Notes under the pieces: model-generated
The model's input: the letters and a program-made list of their open reading frames with translations, nothing else
Told to the model about the DNA's origin: nothing
The model's database searches: none
Shown: positions 24,171 through 35,200 of the stretch, one piece after another
Layout of the letters: each line of letters opens with the position of its first letter
How positions within the stretch are numbered: the stretch's first letter is position 1
Source of the DNA: CAYMZZ01 sp964395095
GTDB taxonomy: Bacteria; Bacteroidota; Bacteroidia; Chitinophagales; Chitinophagaceae
Direction: 5' to 3'
DNA length: 64,000 bases
NCBI GenBank assembly: GCA_964395095.1
Contig: CAYMZZ010000013.1
Span: 108,391-172,390, forward strand
Made by a program: the position numbers and the translations under genes

Positions 24171-25784
24171 GGGATGTTTCTTCACCACTTTCTTAGTGCC
24201 ATAGCAAACCCTGCAGTTTTCCGTACCCTGGTAGGTGCTGGGAGCCGTGTAAGTGCTGGTTTTGATATAATCGCCGGATACCGTGGAGCCCGAAACAATT
24301 TCGCTTCGCGAGATGCTGGGGGTATAGCCCATTTTGTAGGTCTTGCTCACTACGCCGGTGCCGGCACAGGCCAGGCATTTGGTCATGAATTGATCTGTAC
24401 TTTCATTCAGTACCTTGAAGTCAGTTGCGGTATAAGGAATATTTTTTCCATTGCTCAGTGCACGACCGGCTGATGTTTCGTGCAACACCATCACCTTCTC
24501 ACCTTTATACAGTACGACCTGCCCATATTGAAGATTTCTTACCAGTTGTATTCCAATATCGGCCAAATCATAATCTGAAATTTTCACTTGATTAAGCCTG
24601 GCGGCCGTAGTGGCATCATTCAGGTGTTTGGCTGCCAGCTCGCTATTGCCTTCGGCTTTGAAAATCCTGGCCAATCCCAGGTTGGCCGGAATCTGCAAAT
24701 AGCCGGTACGATCCGAATGGCGGATGGTTTCGCCAAAATAAAATTTGGCGCTATCTAATTGCTTCTGGAAATAATAATGCATGGCCAGGTCATTGTAAAA
24801 TGCCGGCGAGCTAATCGCGGCTATCCGAAAAAGATCTTTCCAGTTGAGTGCTGCATCAACAAACGGGAGGTCTTTATGGGCCTTTAGAAATTCGGCAAGT
24901 GATACCAGGGCGAACTGGCTGCTACTTTCTTCCTGCCAGGCTTCGAGGTACCAGCGATAGGCTTCGGCCAGGTTATCCGTGCTATCGTTGCGGGAATTAT
25001 AAGTTTTCGCCAGCAGGGTTTTTCCTTTGCCTTTCAGTTTATCTATATGCAGCATTAAGAAGGCTCTGCGCTCCAGTTGATCCGTTTCCCCCTTTACCTG
25101 GCAGCAGAGCTCGGCGCTGGCGGCATAATCAATTTCATTGCGGTTGTTAACATAGTAAGTTTGTTGCCTGTCGCTTACACGGAAAAGATTTTCCGTTGGG
25201 TAACCAAAGGAATAATTTTCCGGAAATAGGCCACGGTTGATGCTGATATATTGCGGCGTGATCGTGATTTCGCCCTTTTCATTCATCAATCCCCAGTTCC
25301 AGCCCTTGCGCACATACAGGTATTGCGGTTTCTGCGTATCCACTCTTATTTCATCCAGCTCCTCGCCGCTGATTTTTTCCAATTGAAAATTGTAAAGCCC
25401 CGCTTTGCCATTATGGGTCAAAACCAGGTAGGGCGCCTTAAAGACTGGCGTCTTGCTGCCATTGGCCCTATAACTGGGTGGGTCGTACAGGGAAGGCAAT
25501 ACGCCCAGCTTGAGTCCCTTACCCTTGCGGATAATCTTTCCCGTTTCGGGATCCAATTGCTCAATTTCCAGGTTTTTATCAATGGCCAGGAAAAAGCCCT
25601 GTTCCACAAAGTCGGCGATCTGGATATATTTTTGCTTTACCACCAACTTGCCCGCGCTGTTCTCCAATCCCACTTTTTTGCCGCCGGCATAGCCGCGCTT
25701 AATCTGCAAGGGCTGGGCTGTTGCACTTGTTGCCGACAACAATAGCAAGGCCCATAAGCGTATTCTCAGTGTTGTTGTATACAT
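24168..25784 (-). CDS. Exported WG-repeat / TPR-like protein with C-terminal CxxC zinc-finger
   Basis: A 538-residue protein with a signal peptide ending at ATAQ. Residues about 30-200 carry WG-type repeats (KKVGLENSAGKLVVKQKY, KAGLYNFQ, WNWGLMNEKGEITITPQY). Residues about 245-420 are helical and tetratricopeptide-like (NLAEAYRWYLEAWQEES, QLDSAKFYFGETIRH, NSELAAKHLNDAT). The end has CLACAGTG and CRVCYGTKK, a split CxxCxGxG pair as in DnaJ-type zinc fingers. This three-part layout is unusual in an exported protein. It starts 10 bases after the upstream lipoprotein gene stop, so the two are co-transcribed. Function unknown; a binding or scaffold role is the safest reading. Confidence 0.8.
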   Translation of the reverse strand: MYTTTLRIRLWALLLLSATSATAQPLQIKRGYAGGKKVGLENSAGKLVVKQKYIQIADFVEQGFFLAIDKNLEIEQLDPETGKIIRKGKGLKLGVLPSLYDPPSYRANGSKTPVFKAPYLVLTHNGKAGLYNFQLEKISGEELDEIRVDTQKPQYLYVRKGWNWGLMNEKGEITITPQYISINRGLFPENYSFGYPTENLFRVSDRQQTYYVNNRNEIDYAASAELCCQVKGETDQLERRAFLMLHIDKLKGKGKTLLAKTYNSRNDSTDNLAEAYRWYLEAWQEESSSQFALVSLAEFLKAHKDLPFVDAALNWKDLFRIAAISSPAFYNDLAMHYYFQKQLDSAKFYFGETIRHSDRTGYLQIPANLGLARIFKAEGNSELAAKHLNDATTAARLNQVKISDYDLADIGIQLVRNLQYGQVVLYKGEKVMVLHETSAGRALSNGKNIPYTATDFKVLNESTDQFMTKCLACAGTGVVSKTYKMGYTPSISRSEIVSGSTVSGDYIKTSTYTAPSTYQGTENCRVCYGTKKVVKKHP

Positions 25785-25794
25785 ATTCCGCCAG

Positions 25795-26784
25795 TTAAAA
25801 CAGGGGCCTCTTGCTTTTATACAGTCCGGTGCTGGTGCCCACCCATACGAAATTTTGGTTATCTACCGATGCACAGGTGAGTTCACCCTGCAGGTTTTTA
25901 TGATTGATCAGTTGCTGGCCGTTATAGAACAGGCGATTGGCCTGCGACACATAAATGGCATGGTTGCCACTAAGGTCCTGACCAATATGGTACACCAGGT
26001 CGGCCAACCAGTAGTTGCGCAGGGATAACCAGCTATTTCCTGCCCCCTTACTTTCGGAATAGTAAGGCATCAGAAAATGGGTGAAACCGCTGGGGATGTA
26101 TTCCGATACGCATAGGGTGATTCGCTCCGAGTTGTTGGCGATATAAAATCCGGCACAGTGGCTTTTCGCGAAACTGGGGTTTTCCCCCTGAATAGAGGAG
26201 TGGGAAGGTGTTCTGCGCACAAATATTTTTCGTCCATCGGGGGTGATGTTGCCAAAGAAGCCATCTGTTTTGTTGCTTCGGCCAAAACTGGCATATACGG
26301 AGCCATCGCCATTCCAACTGGCGCGCATAAAATCGTGGTTGATGGGTTCGTCGGTATTGGCCACTTTGGCTTCGCCATCGTAGTCCAGTTGCACCGGCCC
26401 GTTTTTCGGACTATGGTACACCCAGAATTTGGCGCCAAAAGTATAATTGCCCAGGCTGATGCCGCCGATAAAGAATTTTTCGCCATCGCCCCGCAGGGCG
26501 ATGCAACGGGCGGTATTGCCGCTCAATTGAAAACGCTCCTCCCAGGCACCACCATTGTTGTAAGAAAAATACACCCTGTTGAGGTTATCGAGCAGGGCCG
26601 CGTTGCCGTTGTTGAAAACAATATCGCGTATACCCTGGTCACCCGGCATCAGAACCTTGTCAAACTCGGCGTTGGCGATCCAGGCTTCGATGGAAGCCTG
26701 TGGGTCGGGGCTATCGGGTTCCGGTTTCTCAGGAGTGCAGGCAAGGAAGCAAAGGACTCCAGTAAAGAAAAAAAGTTTGTTCAT
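25795..26784 (-). CDS. Hypothetical lipoprotein, propeller-like
   Basis: A 329-residue lipoprotein (signal FFFTGVLCFLAC). The mature part repeats blocks such as RDIVFNNGNAALLDNLNRVYFSYNNGGAWEE, RCIALRGDGEKFFIGG and TCASVDNQNFVWVGTSTGLYKSKR. These look like blades of a beta-propeller with Asp-box-like turns. No catalytic residues could be assigned. It shares an operon with the WG-repeat/zinc-finger protein downstream. I do not recognise a named family. Confidence 0.75.
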   Translation of the reverse strand: MNKLFFFTGVLCFLACTPEKPEPDSPDPQASIEAWIANAEFDKVLMPGDQGIRDIVFNNGNAALLDNLNRVYFSYNNGGAWEERFQLSGNTARCIALRGDGEKFFIGGISLGNYTFGAKFWVYHSPKNGPVQLDYDGEAKVANTDEPINHDFMRASWNGDGSVYASFGRSNKTDGFFGNITPDGRKIFVRRTPSHSSIQGENPSFAKSHCAGFYIANNSERITLCVSEYIPSGFTHFLMPYYSESKGAGNSWLSLRNYWLADLVYHIGQDLSGNHAIYVSQANRLFYNGQQLINHKNLQGELTCASVDNQNFVWVGTSTGLYKSKRPLF

Positions 26785-26823
26785 AGTACGGTATTGTAGC
26801 TGTTTTATCGAAGTAAATCGGTG

Positions 26824-27378
26824 TTAGCGGGCATACAGCCCATTGGGCGCCACCACCGAAGCGGGTCCGCCGGTGATGCCTACGGGCGGAACGATGAGCT
26901 CAATAGCCTGCCCATTCACTTTCAGCGCAACCTGCCGGGCATGGATCTCCACCCCCTGCTGATGAAAGGGTGGCATGGCGGCGGGTTCGCGATTGATCAG
27001 GTAAGGCTCGCTGAAATCGCCCATCTCTACTTCAAAAACATGACCTCCCACACTGCATTTACTGTAGGCCTTGTTGCCGGCAATATCAATCTGGATAAAC
27101 CCATTCAATACCGGTGCCTGTTCAAAGGGCGTACCGGCGAAAATATGGGGACCAAAATAGCGGCCCACTTCGGGATCCGTACTCACAAAGCCCATCACAG
27201 CCGGTGCCGCTGCGGGATCGGGTTGCCACAGAATCATGCCGGAGGGCGCGCTACCCACAGGGGTATGCACCATGCGGGCCAGGTGAACAATTACATTCGG
27301 CATTTGCAGGCCGGGCTGGGTAAGGGCTACCAGGTCGATACCGCCTTCCCAGCTCATCCATTTTTTTACAGGGGACAT
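26824..27378 (-). CDS. Hypothetical protein
   Basis: A 184-residue protein with no signal peptide or membrane segment. It contains NVIVHLARMVHTPVGSAPSGMILWQPD, FGPHIFAGTPFEQAPVLNG and IELIVPPVGITGGPASVV. The proline/glycine-rich, strand-like composition suggests an all-beta fold. It lies 39 bases upstream of the lipoprotein gene on the same strand. No family recognised. The opposite strand also has a long open frame here, but its sequence lacks protein-like character. Confidence 0.65.
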   Translation of the reverse strand: MSPVKKWMSWEGGIDLVALTQPGLQMPNVIVHLARMVHTPVGSAPSGMILWQPDPAAAPAVMGFVSTDPEVGRYFGPHIFAGTPFEQAPVLNGFIQIDIAGNKAYSKCSVGGHVFEVEMGDFSEPYLINREPAAMPPFHQQGVEIHARQVALKVNGQAIELIVPPVGITGGPASVVAPNGLYAR

Positions 27379-27472
27379 AAGGGTGGGTTGTTTAGGTGTT
27401 TAACACACTTGTTTGGGTCTAAACATACCCTGAATGGTCAGTTCGCCCTATACCGTGGGGATGGTATTTTGA

Positions 27473-27985
27473 TTAGCCGGCCTGACCCCGTATCGCTTCC
27501 TGGAATGCGTGATCGGCAAGGTCTTCCAGCAGATACTGGTGCTCTTTATTGTGCGGAACAGAACTCCGGAATTCAATCATGTTCTCTTCAGGCAATTCTT
27601 TGATGTATAGCCAACAGGGGTATACCTGTTCATATTCACGGGTTCCGCCGTAAGTAGCGGCTATCTCTTTGACCTTTGCCTGAGCCAGGATTACGGCATC
27701 AGCGTCATGCCCAACCCTGGTATGAGCAATGCTGAATTTTTTGGGCAGATTATGGTGTATAACAGAAACTGCCCTTGACGCTAATCCGGCTATTTCCTGG
27801 TATGATTTCCGTCTTATGCATGCATGCAGCTCTTGCGCTATCGTATTCATATCAAGGTTGCCGGCATCAAGCTGTTGCGCCACATCGGTAACTGCGGTCT
27901 CCAGTTTTTGCTTATACCAATATCGCCTGGCCGCGGCAATAGCGCCTATCAGGAGAAAAATACCTGCTATTATGCCTTTAATCAT
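27473..27985 (-). CDS. Hypothetical single-pass membrane protein
   Basis: A 170-residue protein. One N-terminal transmembrane segment (IKGIIAGIFLLIGAIAAARRYWY) is followed by a soluble alpha/beta domain with TAVTDVAQQLDAGNLDMNTIAQELHACIRRKSYQEIAGLASRAV. No known motif seen. It lies between the HTCS gene and the 184-residue gene on the same strand. Function unknown. Confidence 0.7.
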   Translation of the reverse strand: MIKGIIAGIFLLIGAIAAARRYWYKQKLETAVTDVAQQLDAGNLDMNTIAQELHACIRRKSYQEIAGLASRAVSVIHHNLPKKFSIAHTRVGHDADAVILAQAKVKEIAATYGGTREYEQVYPCWLYIKELPEENMIEFRSSVPHNKEHQYLLEDLADHAFQEAIRGQAG

Positions 27986-28055
27986 GCATTAAAAATAGGT
28001 AATAATTTTCCGGAAGCGCAATTGATCCAGAACTAAGCAGTTGTTGTTGGCACTA

Positions 28056-31000
28056 TCAGTCGTTCACTTTCAAATTCGCCAGATACCCCGATGGCGATTC
28101 GCCAAACTGCTTATGAAAGTCGCGGGAAAAATTGCTGTTCACGCTATAGCCCACCATGGCTGCCACTTCGCTGATCTTGTATTCGCCGCTGGCCAAAAGC
28201 TCTGCGGCTTTTTTTAAGCGGGAGATATTGATCAGCTCATTGGGCGTAAGGTCGGAGAGGCCCTTGATCTTGCGATAAAAACTGGTGCGGCTCATATTCA
28301 TCATCCGCGAAAGCCTGTCCACATCGAGGTCGGTATCAGTAATATGTTCCTGTATCACCCGATCCAGCTCTTCCAGAAATCCTTTATCGGCCTTGCTATT
28401 GGCCATGCCACGGATATGGGCCAGGGGCGATTTGGTAAAATACTCCCGCATCAGCTTCCGGTTGGCCGCCAGGTTATTGATCTGAGCCTGCAGGTGCTCA
28501 AAGGAAAAAGGCTTTTCCATATAGGCATCGGCCCCTACTTCCAATCCCTCAATTTTCGCGTTCAGCGTATTGCGGGCGGTGAGCAGGATGATGGGGATAT
28601 GGCTGTATTGTATATCGTTTTTTACACGGCGGCAAAACTCGATTCCATCCATTACCGGCATCATAATGTCGCTTACAACAATATCGATGGTTTCATCGGC
28701 CAGTACCTGCAAGCCCTCCTCGCCATTGTGCGCCCGGTATATATTGTAGCGCTCCATCAGCTCCCGCTGAATAAACTGGGCTATCTCCTTATTATCCTCC
28801 ACCAGCAGCAGCGATAGTTTACTCGCGTCGGGTAGGGGTTGAGCGCTGCTTTCCTCGGTATTGCCGGTTTCATACGACTCGTATTCCTGCAGGTCTATTT
28901 CATTTTCCTGGTGTATGGGCAAGGAGAGTTGAAATATGTTCTGGCTATCCTGCGTGGCTTTAAGTTCCAGCACACCCTTATGCAACTCGGCCAGGCTACG
29001 TGCCAGGGGCAGGCCTATACCAGTCCCGGCCTGCCGGGCGGTTTCCTTCAGGCGATAGAAAGGCTCGAATATTTTTTCGCGCTGATCTTCGGGAATAATA
29101 AAACCATCGTTGCGCAATTCGATCTGAAAAACCCGGTCTTCGCTGTTGAAGGGCAGCAGTCGAATGATCACCAGGGTATCGGCATACTTGATGGCATTAT
29201 TGATCAGGTTGCTGAGAATTTTCCGAAAAGCTTCTGCATCCACATAAGCATGGAGTGGCATACGGGGCAGCTCAAGGCGCAGGTTTAGTTTTTTCTGCTC
29301 CGCTGCGGGTTTAAAAGCCGCAAATAATTCCTTCATCAGATCAGAAATATCGGTGCGCACAAAACTCAGGCTGAAATTATTGGCTTCCGCCTTGCGGAAA
29401 TCCAACAATTGATCGGTGAGATCAATGAGTCGGTTGGTATTCTTTTTCATCATGATCAGGCTTTCAGCTATCAACAAATTATCATTTTCTTTTTGCAGTA
29501 ATTTATCAAGGGGCAATTTAATGAGGGTGAGCGGAGTTCTTATCTCATGGGCTATATTGGTAAAGAACTCAATCTTCGCATTATAAATCTCCCGCTCCTT
29601 TTCCATCTCCAGGGTTTTTATCTGCCGCTGGTTTTTCTCTTTTAAGGCGATATGATAATAGCGGAAGATAACCCAAACAATGGCTGCCAGGATGAGGGCA
29701 TACAACAGATAAGCCCAACCACTGGCCCACCAGGGTGGCAATACGCGAATCTGCAATATGGTTTCTGATTCGTTCCACTGACCATTACCATCACTGCCCT
29801 TTACCCGAAACCGATAATGACCGGGAGGGAGTTTGGTGTAAAAGATCCGGCGATTATTTTTTAAATAAGTCCACTCCCGGTCGAGCCCCTCCATCAGGTA
29901 GGCATATTCATTGGCTTCCGGCGTTATATAACTCAGGGCGGCAATTTCGAAACTGAGTGAGGAACGATCATGGGGCAGCTCCAGCTTTTGGGTATGCAAA
30001 ATGGATTGATCCAGGGGCGATTCCTGCTTGCCTGCTTCCATTTCGCGGTTGTTTACCTGCAAACTGGTGATATAAACCGGCGGAATAAATGGCTCCTTCT
30101 GAAAATTATCGGGGTTGAAACGGATCATCCCTTTTACCGTTCCAAAAAATAAGGAACCATCCGGCGCCTTATAGCCGGAATTGTAATTGAACTGCTCACT
30201 GAGCAATCCATTTACGGTGGTATAGAGGCGGGTTTGGCCCGATGGCGGATCCAGGTTAATCAGTCCCTTTGAGGTGGAGATCCATAAGGAACCCTTCCGG
30301 TCTTCGAGTACACGAAACACCTGCTTCTCAGCCAAACCATTCTGCGTGTAACGGGTAAATTTGCCCGATTGCCGGTTTAATCGGCAAAGCCCCGCTTCGG
30401 TGCTGATCCACAAGGTTCCCTTTCTGTCTTCATAAATATTATTGACATAATTGCTCAACAGCGAGTTGCTGTCGTTGGCGGCATAGTTGAACTTTCCCTT
30501 TTTCCCCGATTGCGCGTTGTAAAAATAGATGCCATTACCATAGCTGCCTATCCAGAGCGTACCCTCCGCATCTTCGTGCATGGTTTGTATCTGCATGGTA
30601 AAAAAGCTGTCGCGCACAAAATCATCCTTTGCCCTGTTGTAGCGAAACAAACCATTCCAGGTGCCCGCCAGCACTTCACCCGCCCGGGTCTGGTACATAC
30701 TCACGATAAAATTGCCCCCAAGCGCACTGTTTCGCGTGTTGTAATTCATCACCACCTTACCGCTGCGGATATCCATTCGGTCGAGGCCATGCTCATAGGT
30801 GCCTATCCATAGGAAATTGCCATCGGCAATTAAGCCATGCAGATTCTGATAGGATACGGAGCCCGGCTTTCCATCGGCAGGAAACTGGCGGATCTGTCCG
30901 GTTTCCAGATCGAGCCGGTTGAGGCCGGCATCTTCGGTGCCGATCCAGAGTTGTCCAAACTGATCGGCGCAAATTTCATGTACCAGGTTACCGCTAATAC

Positions 31001-32015
31001 TGTTTTTCCCTTTATAGGGAAAATATTTTTGAAAGCGGTTCATGGCCGAAGCATAGTAGTTCACGCCACCAAAAAAGCTGCCGATCCAGGTGCCTCCTTC
31101 CTGGTCTTTGCAAAAGGAATAGATCACATTATCGGTAAGGGAGTATGGATTGCTGTACTCTTTCTGGAGTAATGAGAAGGCGCCGGTTTGCGGGTTTACT
31201 ATATAAATTCCGTTTTCAGTTCCTATCCAGTATTCGTTTTCTTTTTGCCTTATTATTTTATGCACCTGCACATTGCCAGCCCGCTGCAGGATATCGGTGA
31301 GTTTGTTTCGCTGCTTATCAAACAACAAAGCCTGGTGCATAGTACCCAGCATTACCGTGCTGTCGTTAAGTGGATATATATCCTGTATATTGGAAAGGGG
31401 GCGGCTTCCCGGGGAACGAAGGGGAAATGCTTCAAACCGGTTACTGCTGCCCGGGGAATGTTTGAGCGTTGCATAATCCGTGGCATACCAGGTTCCCCAT
31501 CCGGTATTGGCGCTAAGCGCTATTACCCTGCCACTGTCTTCTGCCAATGTTTCCAGTTTCCTGCTCGCTTCATCGTAAATGGAAAGCGTGAAATTATTCA
31601 CGATCCAGATTTTGCCATGTTCGTCACGCTGAATATAGCGCGTTTCACCGGCGGGCAATTGCTGAAATGCATCGAAACTTTCTTTAACCGGATCATATAT
31701 ATAGATGCCCTTATAAGTGCCGATCCAGATTCTTTCGTTGCCATCCTCGCAAAGGCTGAGGATAGAATTATTACCCAGGCTTTGCTCCTCATTGGGGTCA
31801 TTGCGAAAGATCCGGAAACGATTACCATCAAAGCGGTTCAGGCCATTTCGCGTGCCCAGCCAGATAAATCCTTTCTTGTCTTGCAATATACTGGTGATCG
31901 TATTGCTCGAAAGCCCATGCTGTACCTGGTAATTGCGGAAATAATATTCCTGACCGATGACGGTATCAGACAGCATCATCAGGAAAAAAATGAATATGTA
32001 AAACTTTTTATGCAT
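28056..32015 (-). CDS. Hybrid two-component system (HTCS) regulator of the dextran-type PUL
   Basis: A 1319-residue one-protein sensor-regulator. A signal peptide ends near VIGQ. Residues about 25-690 form two seven-bladed propellers of Reg_prop repeats (KKGFIWLGTRNGLNRFDG and many like it). A Y_Y_Y domain (YAYLMEGLDREWTYLKNNRRIFYTKLPPGHYRFRVKGSDGNG) is near 700-765 and one membrane helix near 775-795. HisKA carries FTNIAHEIRTPL (His823). The ATPase domain has NLINNAIKYAD and GTGIGLPLA, the receiver has VVSDIMMP (Asp1116), and an AraC helix-turn-helix follows from about 1213. It senses a periplasmic oligosaccharide and activates the divergent SusC operon. ATG 32015 is chosen over an upstream TTG because it leads straight into the signal peptide. 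Confidence 0.95.
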   Translation of the reverse strand: MHKKFYIFIFFLMMLSDTVIGQEYYFRNYQVQHGLSSNTITSILQDKKGFIWLGTRNGLNRFDGNRFRIFRNDPNEEQSLGNNSILSLCEDGNERIWIGTYKGIYIYDPVKESFDAFQQLPAGETRYIQRDEHGKIWIVNNFTLSIYDEASRKLETLAEDSGRVIALSANTGWGTWYATDYATLKHSPGSSNRFEAFPLRSPGSRPLSNIQDIYPLNDSTVMLGTMHQALLFDKQRNKLTDILQRAGNVQVHKIIRQKENEYWIGTENGIYIVNPQTGAFSLLQKEYSNPYSLTDNVIYSFCKDQEGGTWIGSFFGGVNYYASAMNRFQKYFPYKGKNSISGNLVHEICADQFGQLWIGTEDAGLNRLDLETGQIRQFPADGKPGSVSYQNLHGLIADGNFLWIGTYEHGLDRMDIRSGKVVMNYNTRNSALGGNFIVSMYQTRAGEVLAGTWNGLFRYNRAKDDFVRDSFFTMQIQTMHEDAEGTLWIGSYGNGIYFYNAQSGKKGKFNYAANDSNSLLSNYVNNIYEDRKGTLWISTEAGLCRLNRQSGKFTRYTQNGLAEKQVFRVLEDRKGSLWISTSKGLINLDPPSGQTRLYTTVNGLLSEQFNYNSGYKAPDGSLFFGTVKGMIRFNPDNFQKEPFIPPVYITSLQVNNREMEAGKQESPLDQSILHTQKLELPHDRSSLSFEIAALSYITPEANEYAYLMEGLDREWTYLKNNRRIFYTKLPPGHYRFRVKGSDGNGQWNESETILQIRVLPPWWASGWAYLLYALILAAIVWVIFRYYHIALKEKNQRQIKTLEMEKEREIYNAKIEFFTNIAHEIRTPLTLIKLPLDKLLQKENDNLLIAESLIMMKKNTNRLIDLTDQLLDFRKAEANNFSLSFVRTDISDLMKELFAAFKPAAEQKKLNLRLELPRMPLHAYVDAEAFRKILSNLINNAIKYADTLVIIRLLPFNSEDRVFQIELRNDGFIIPEDQREKIFEPFYRLKETARQAGTGIGLPLARSLAELHKGVLELKATQDSQNIFQLSLPIHQENEIDLQEYESYETGNTEESSAQPLPDASKLSLLLVEDNKEIAQFIQRELMERYNIYRAHNGEEGLQVLADETIDIVVSDIMMPVMDGIEFCRRVKNDIQYSHIPIILLTARNTLNAKIEGLEVGADAYMEKPFSFEHLQAQINNLAANRKLMREYFTKSPLAHIRGMANSKADKGFLEELDRVIQEHITDTDLDVDRLSRMMNMSRTSFYRKIKGLSDLTPNELINISRLKKAAELLASGEYKISEVAAMVGYSVNSNFSRDFHKQFGESPSGYLANLKVND

Positions 32016-32062
32016 CTGGCAGGCAGGCAATACGCTTATCTTCGGCAGTTACAGGCTCATTC

Positions 32063-32070
32063 CAAAGTTA
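32063..32070 (-). promoter_or_regulatory. Candidate HTCS promoter -7 box
   Basis: On the reverse strand TAACTTTG is an exact TAnnTTTG match, 47 bases ahead of the HTCS ATG. A weak -33 (ATTG) lies 21 bases upstream. This gives a short leader and constitutive-looking expression, as expected for a sensor. Confidence 0.45.
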
Positions 32071-32241
32071 ACGGTTCGTCCACAGAGTGATCAATCCCTG
32101 CCAAAGATTGGCACAATTTGAAAACAAATTGGTACGCCAGGATACTGCACTGTAAGTATTATGTCTTTTTTTCGTAACGGATCAGTCAACCGGGCTGGTC
32201 GTACTGCTAACTGTTTTACTTTATTACCAAACGATTGCTGT

Positions 32242-35200
32242 ATGCATCTATGTAATTCCGGATTAATCAGAAGGCTCTGGTTATTTCTACTTCTCTTTCC
32301 ACTATCTTTTTTAGTGAAGGCCCAGGAAATTCCCGTTTCGGGGCGCGTGCTATCAACGGAGGGCGACAGGCCCCTGGCCGGCGTGTCGGTGCAGGTACGC
32401 GGCAGCCAATCCGGGATCAGTACCGATGAAGCGGGAAATTTCCGGCTGAATGCCCGCGTGGGCGATACGCTGGATTTTTCATTTGTCGGGTACGACAACC
32501 AATTCCGTATTGTTCCGGCATCGGGTCCGGTCAACATCAGCCTGCAGCCGGTAGCAACCGCGCTGGAGGATGTGGTGGTGGTAGGTTATGGCACCCAGCG
32601 CCGCCGCGATCTTACGGGCTCCGTGAGTTCGGTACGCGGCAAAGAAATGGAATCGCTGCCCGTAGCCAATGTGGGCGAAGCATTGCAGGGACGTGCGGCG
32701 GGTGTGCAAATTGTATCATCCGGTGCGCCGGGTAGCAATGTTACCATTCGCGTGCGGGGCACTGGTACCATCAACAACAGCGATCCCCTGCTGGTGGTGG
32801 ATGGGGTGCCGGTGGATATTCCGCTGAATAATATTAACCCCGATGATATTGATCGCATCGAAGTGTTGAAAGACGCGTCCGCTGCAGCCATCTATGGCTC
32901 GCGTGGCGCCAACGGGGTGGTATTGGTGACCACCAAAAGAGGGGTGAATGGAAAAAATTCCTTACAGTTCAAATCCTTTGTGGGTACGCAGCGCGCTACA
33001 GACATGGTGGATATGTTGACGGCCCGGCAGTTTGCCTCACTTCACAACGAAATGATGGCAAACAATGGGCGGGCACAAAACCCCGCCTTCGCCGACCCCG
33101 GCACATTAGGCACTGGCACCAACTGGCTCGATGCCATGTTTCGCACCGCACCCATGCAGAGCTATACACTTTCCTATGCTGGAGGAAATGGCAAAAGCAA
33201 TTATTATGTGTCGGGCAACGTATTCGATCAGCAGGGTATCGTCATCAATACCGGCTATCGTCGTTATACGGTTCAGTTTAATATGGAGTCGCGTGTGTTC
33301 GACTGGTTGAAGTTTGGCAACAATCTCACGCTGACGCACGATATCAAATCCAGCGGTTCTTATGATATCCGCAACGCGATGTCGGCCCTGCCTACCCAAC
33401 CCATCTTTAATCCCGATGGTACTTATGCCGGCCCGGTGGGCCAACCTTCCTGGGTAGGCGATGTGGCCAATCCTGTTGGCAAAGCCACGCTTAACAAGAA
33501 TACGACCCGGGGCTACAATATCCTGGGTAATATATATGGTGAGCTCAGCCTGCTGCGCGGATTGAAGTTTAAATCCACCGCGGGTATTCAGGCATCGTTC
33601 TGGGATAGCCGCAACTGGGCTCCCAAATACAATTGGGCGCCGATACCGCAACCCAATTCCTATCTCGCGCAATCGTACAATAAAGCGCTTACCTGGCTTT
33701 GGGATAATTATTTTACTTACGAAAAACGCTGGACCGATCATCAACTCACTCTTATGGCCGGTAGCAGCGCGCAGGCCAGTCGCTACGATGGCATGAATGG
33801 TTCTATTCAGCAATTTGCCAGCGATGCCACACAGCAACTCAATAATGGAACCTTGCTGCCTACCGTGGGTGGCACGGCCAACGAATGGGCCCTGTTGTCG
33901 TTTATGACGAGGGCAAACTATTCCTACAAGAATCGTTACCTGCTTACCGCCACTTTGCGTCGCGATGGTTCGTCGCGGTTTGGGAAGGATAATCGTTATG
34001 GCACATTCCCTTCGGCTTCCGTAGCCTGGCGCATTTCCGAAGAAGAATTCTTTAAGCCTTCTTACCTGATCAGCGACTTGAAATTGCGCGCAGGCTATGG
34101 CATCACGGGTAACCAGAATATCGGAAATTATTCCTTTGCCTCCGTGCTGCAAACCGTGCAGTACAATTTCAATGGCAATGCCGCTACGGCCATTGTGCCG
34201 CTGATGATTCCCAACCCCGGCATCCGATGGGAAAAAGTAGAGCAGGCCAACCTCGGTATAGATGCCAGTATGTTTGGTAATCGCGTGCAGGTAACCCTCG
34301 ACGGCTATATCAAAAATACCAACGATATGCTGGTGCCCATGTCGGTACCCATTTCAACGGGCTATTCCGATATTGTTGTTCCCAGCATTAACCTGGGTAA
34401 GGTGCAGAACAGGGGCATTGAGCTCTCCATCAATACCGAGAATATCCGGGGCGCTTTTACCTGGAATACCAGCTTCAACGTGTCGTATAATCAGAACCGT
34501 ATTCTGAAGCTCAACGATACAATTCCGCTTTATACGGGAAGTATTGGGCTAAATCAGAACCTTTCCATTCAGCATCCGGGTGGTTACCCCATCAATACCT
34601 TCTATGGTTTTGTAACCAATGGCATCTTCCAGTCGCCGAAGGATGTGGAGGATTATGCCGTGCAGGTGCCTGGCGCTGATCCCAATAACCGCACTTCGCC
34701 CGGTGATATTCGTTTCCGAGATTTGAATAATGACGGAAAAATAGATGACGATGACCGCACTTTCCTCGGTAATCCCAATCCCCGCTTCCTATTTGCGATG
34801 AACAATAGCTTTGCCTGGAAGGGCTTTGATCTTTCCATCTTTCTGCAAGGCATTACCGGCAACCATATCTTCAATGCCAACCGTATTTACCAGGAGGGCA
34901 TGGCGGTAGCGGTGAATCAAACCACGGCGGTGCTCGATCGCTGGACGGGACCCAATACCAGCAATAGCATGCCGAGGGCTGTATTCAACGATCCCAATAA
35001 GAACACACGTGTATCGGATCGCTTTGTGGAAGACGGTTCTTACCTGCGCATCAAGAATATCACTTTTGGATATACCCTTTCGCCCAGGCTCGCGGCGCGT
35101 ATGAAGATGCAATCGGCGCGGCTCTACCTCTCGGGCCAAAACCTGCTCACATTCACCAGGTATACGGGTTTTGATCCGGAAGTGCCGGCCAATGGTATCG

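Noticed and set aside
26821..27603. 260-codon forward frame opposite two small reverse genes
   Set aside because: Spans the gap between two reverse-strand genes and lacks a hydrophobic core or repeat structure; the reverse-strand genes fit the local operon direction better.
33106..34152. 348-codon reverse frame inside the second SusC
   Set aside because: Antisense shadow of a clear SusC gene, with no domain or start signal.
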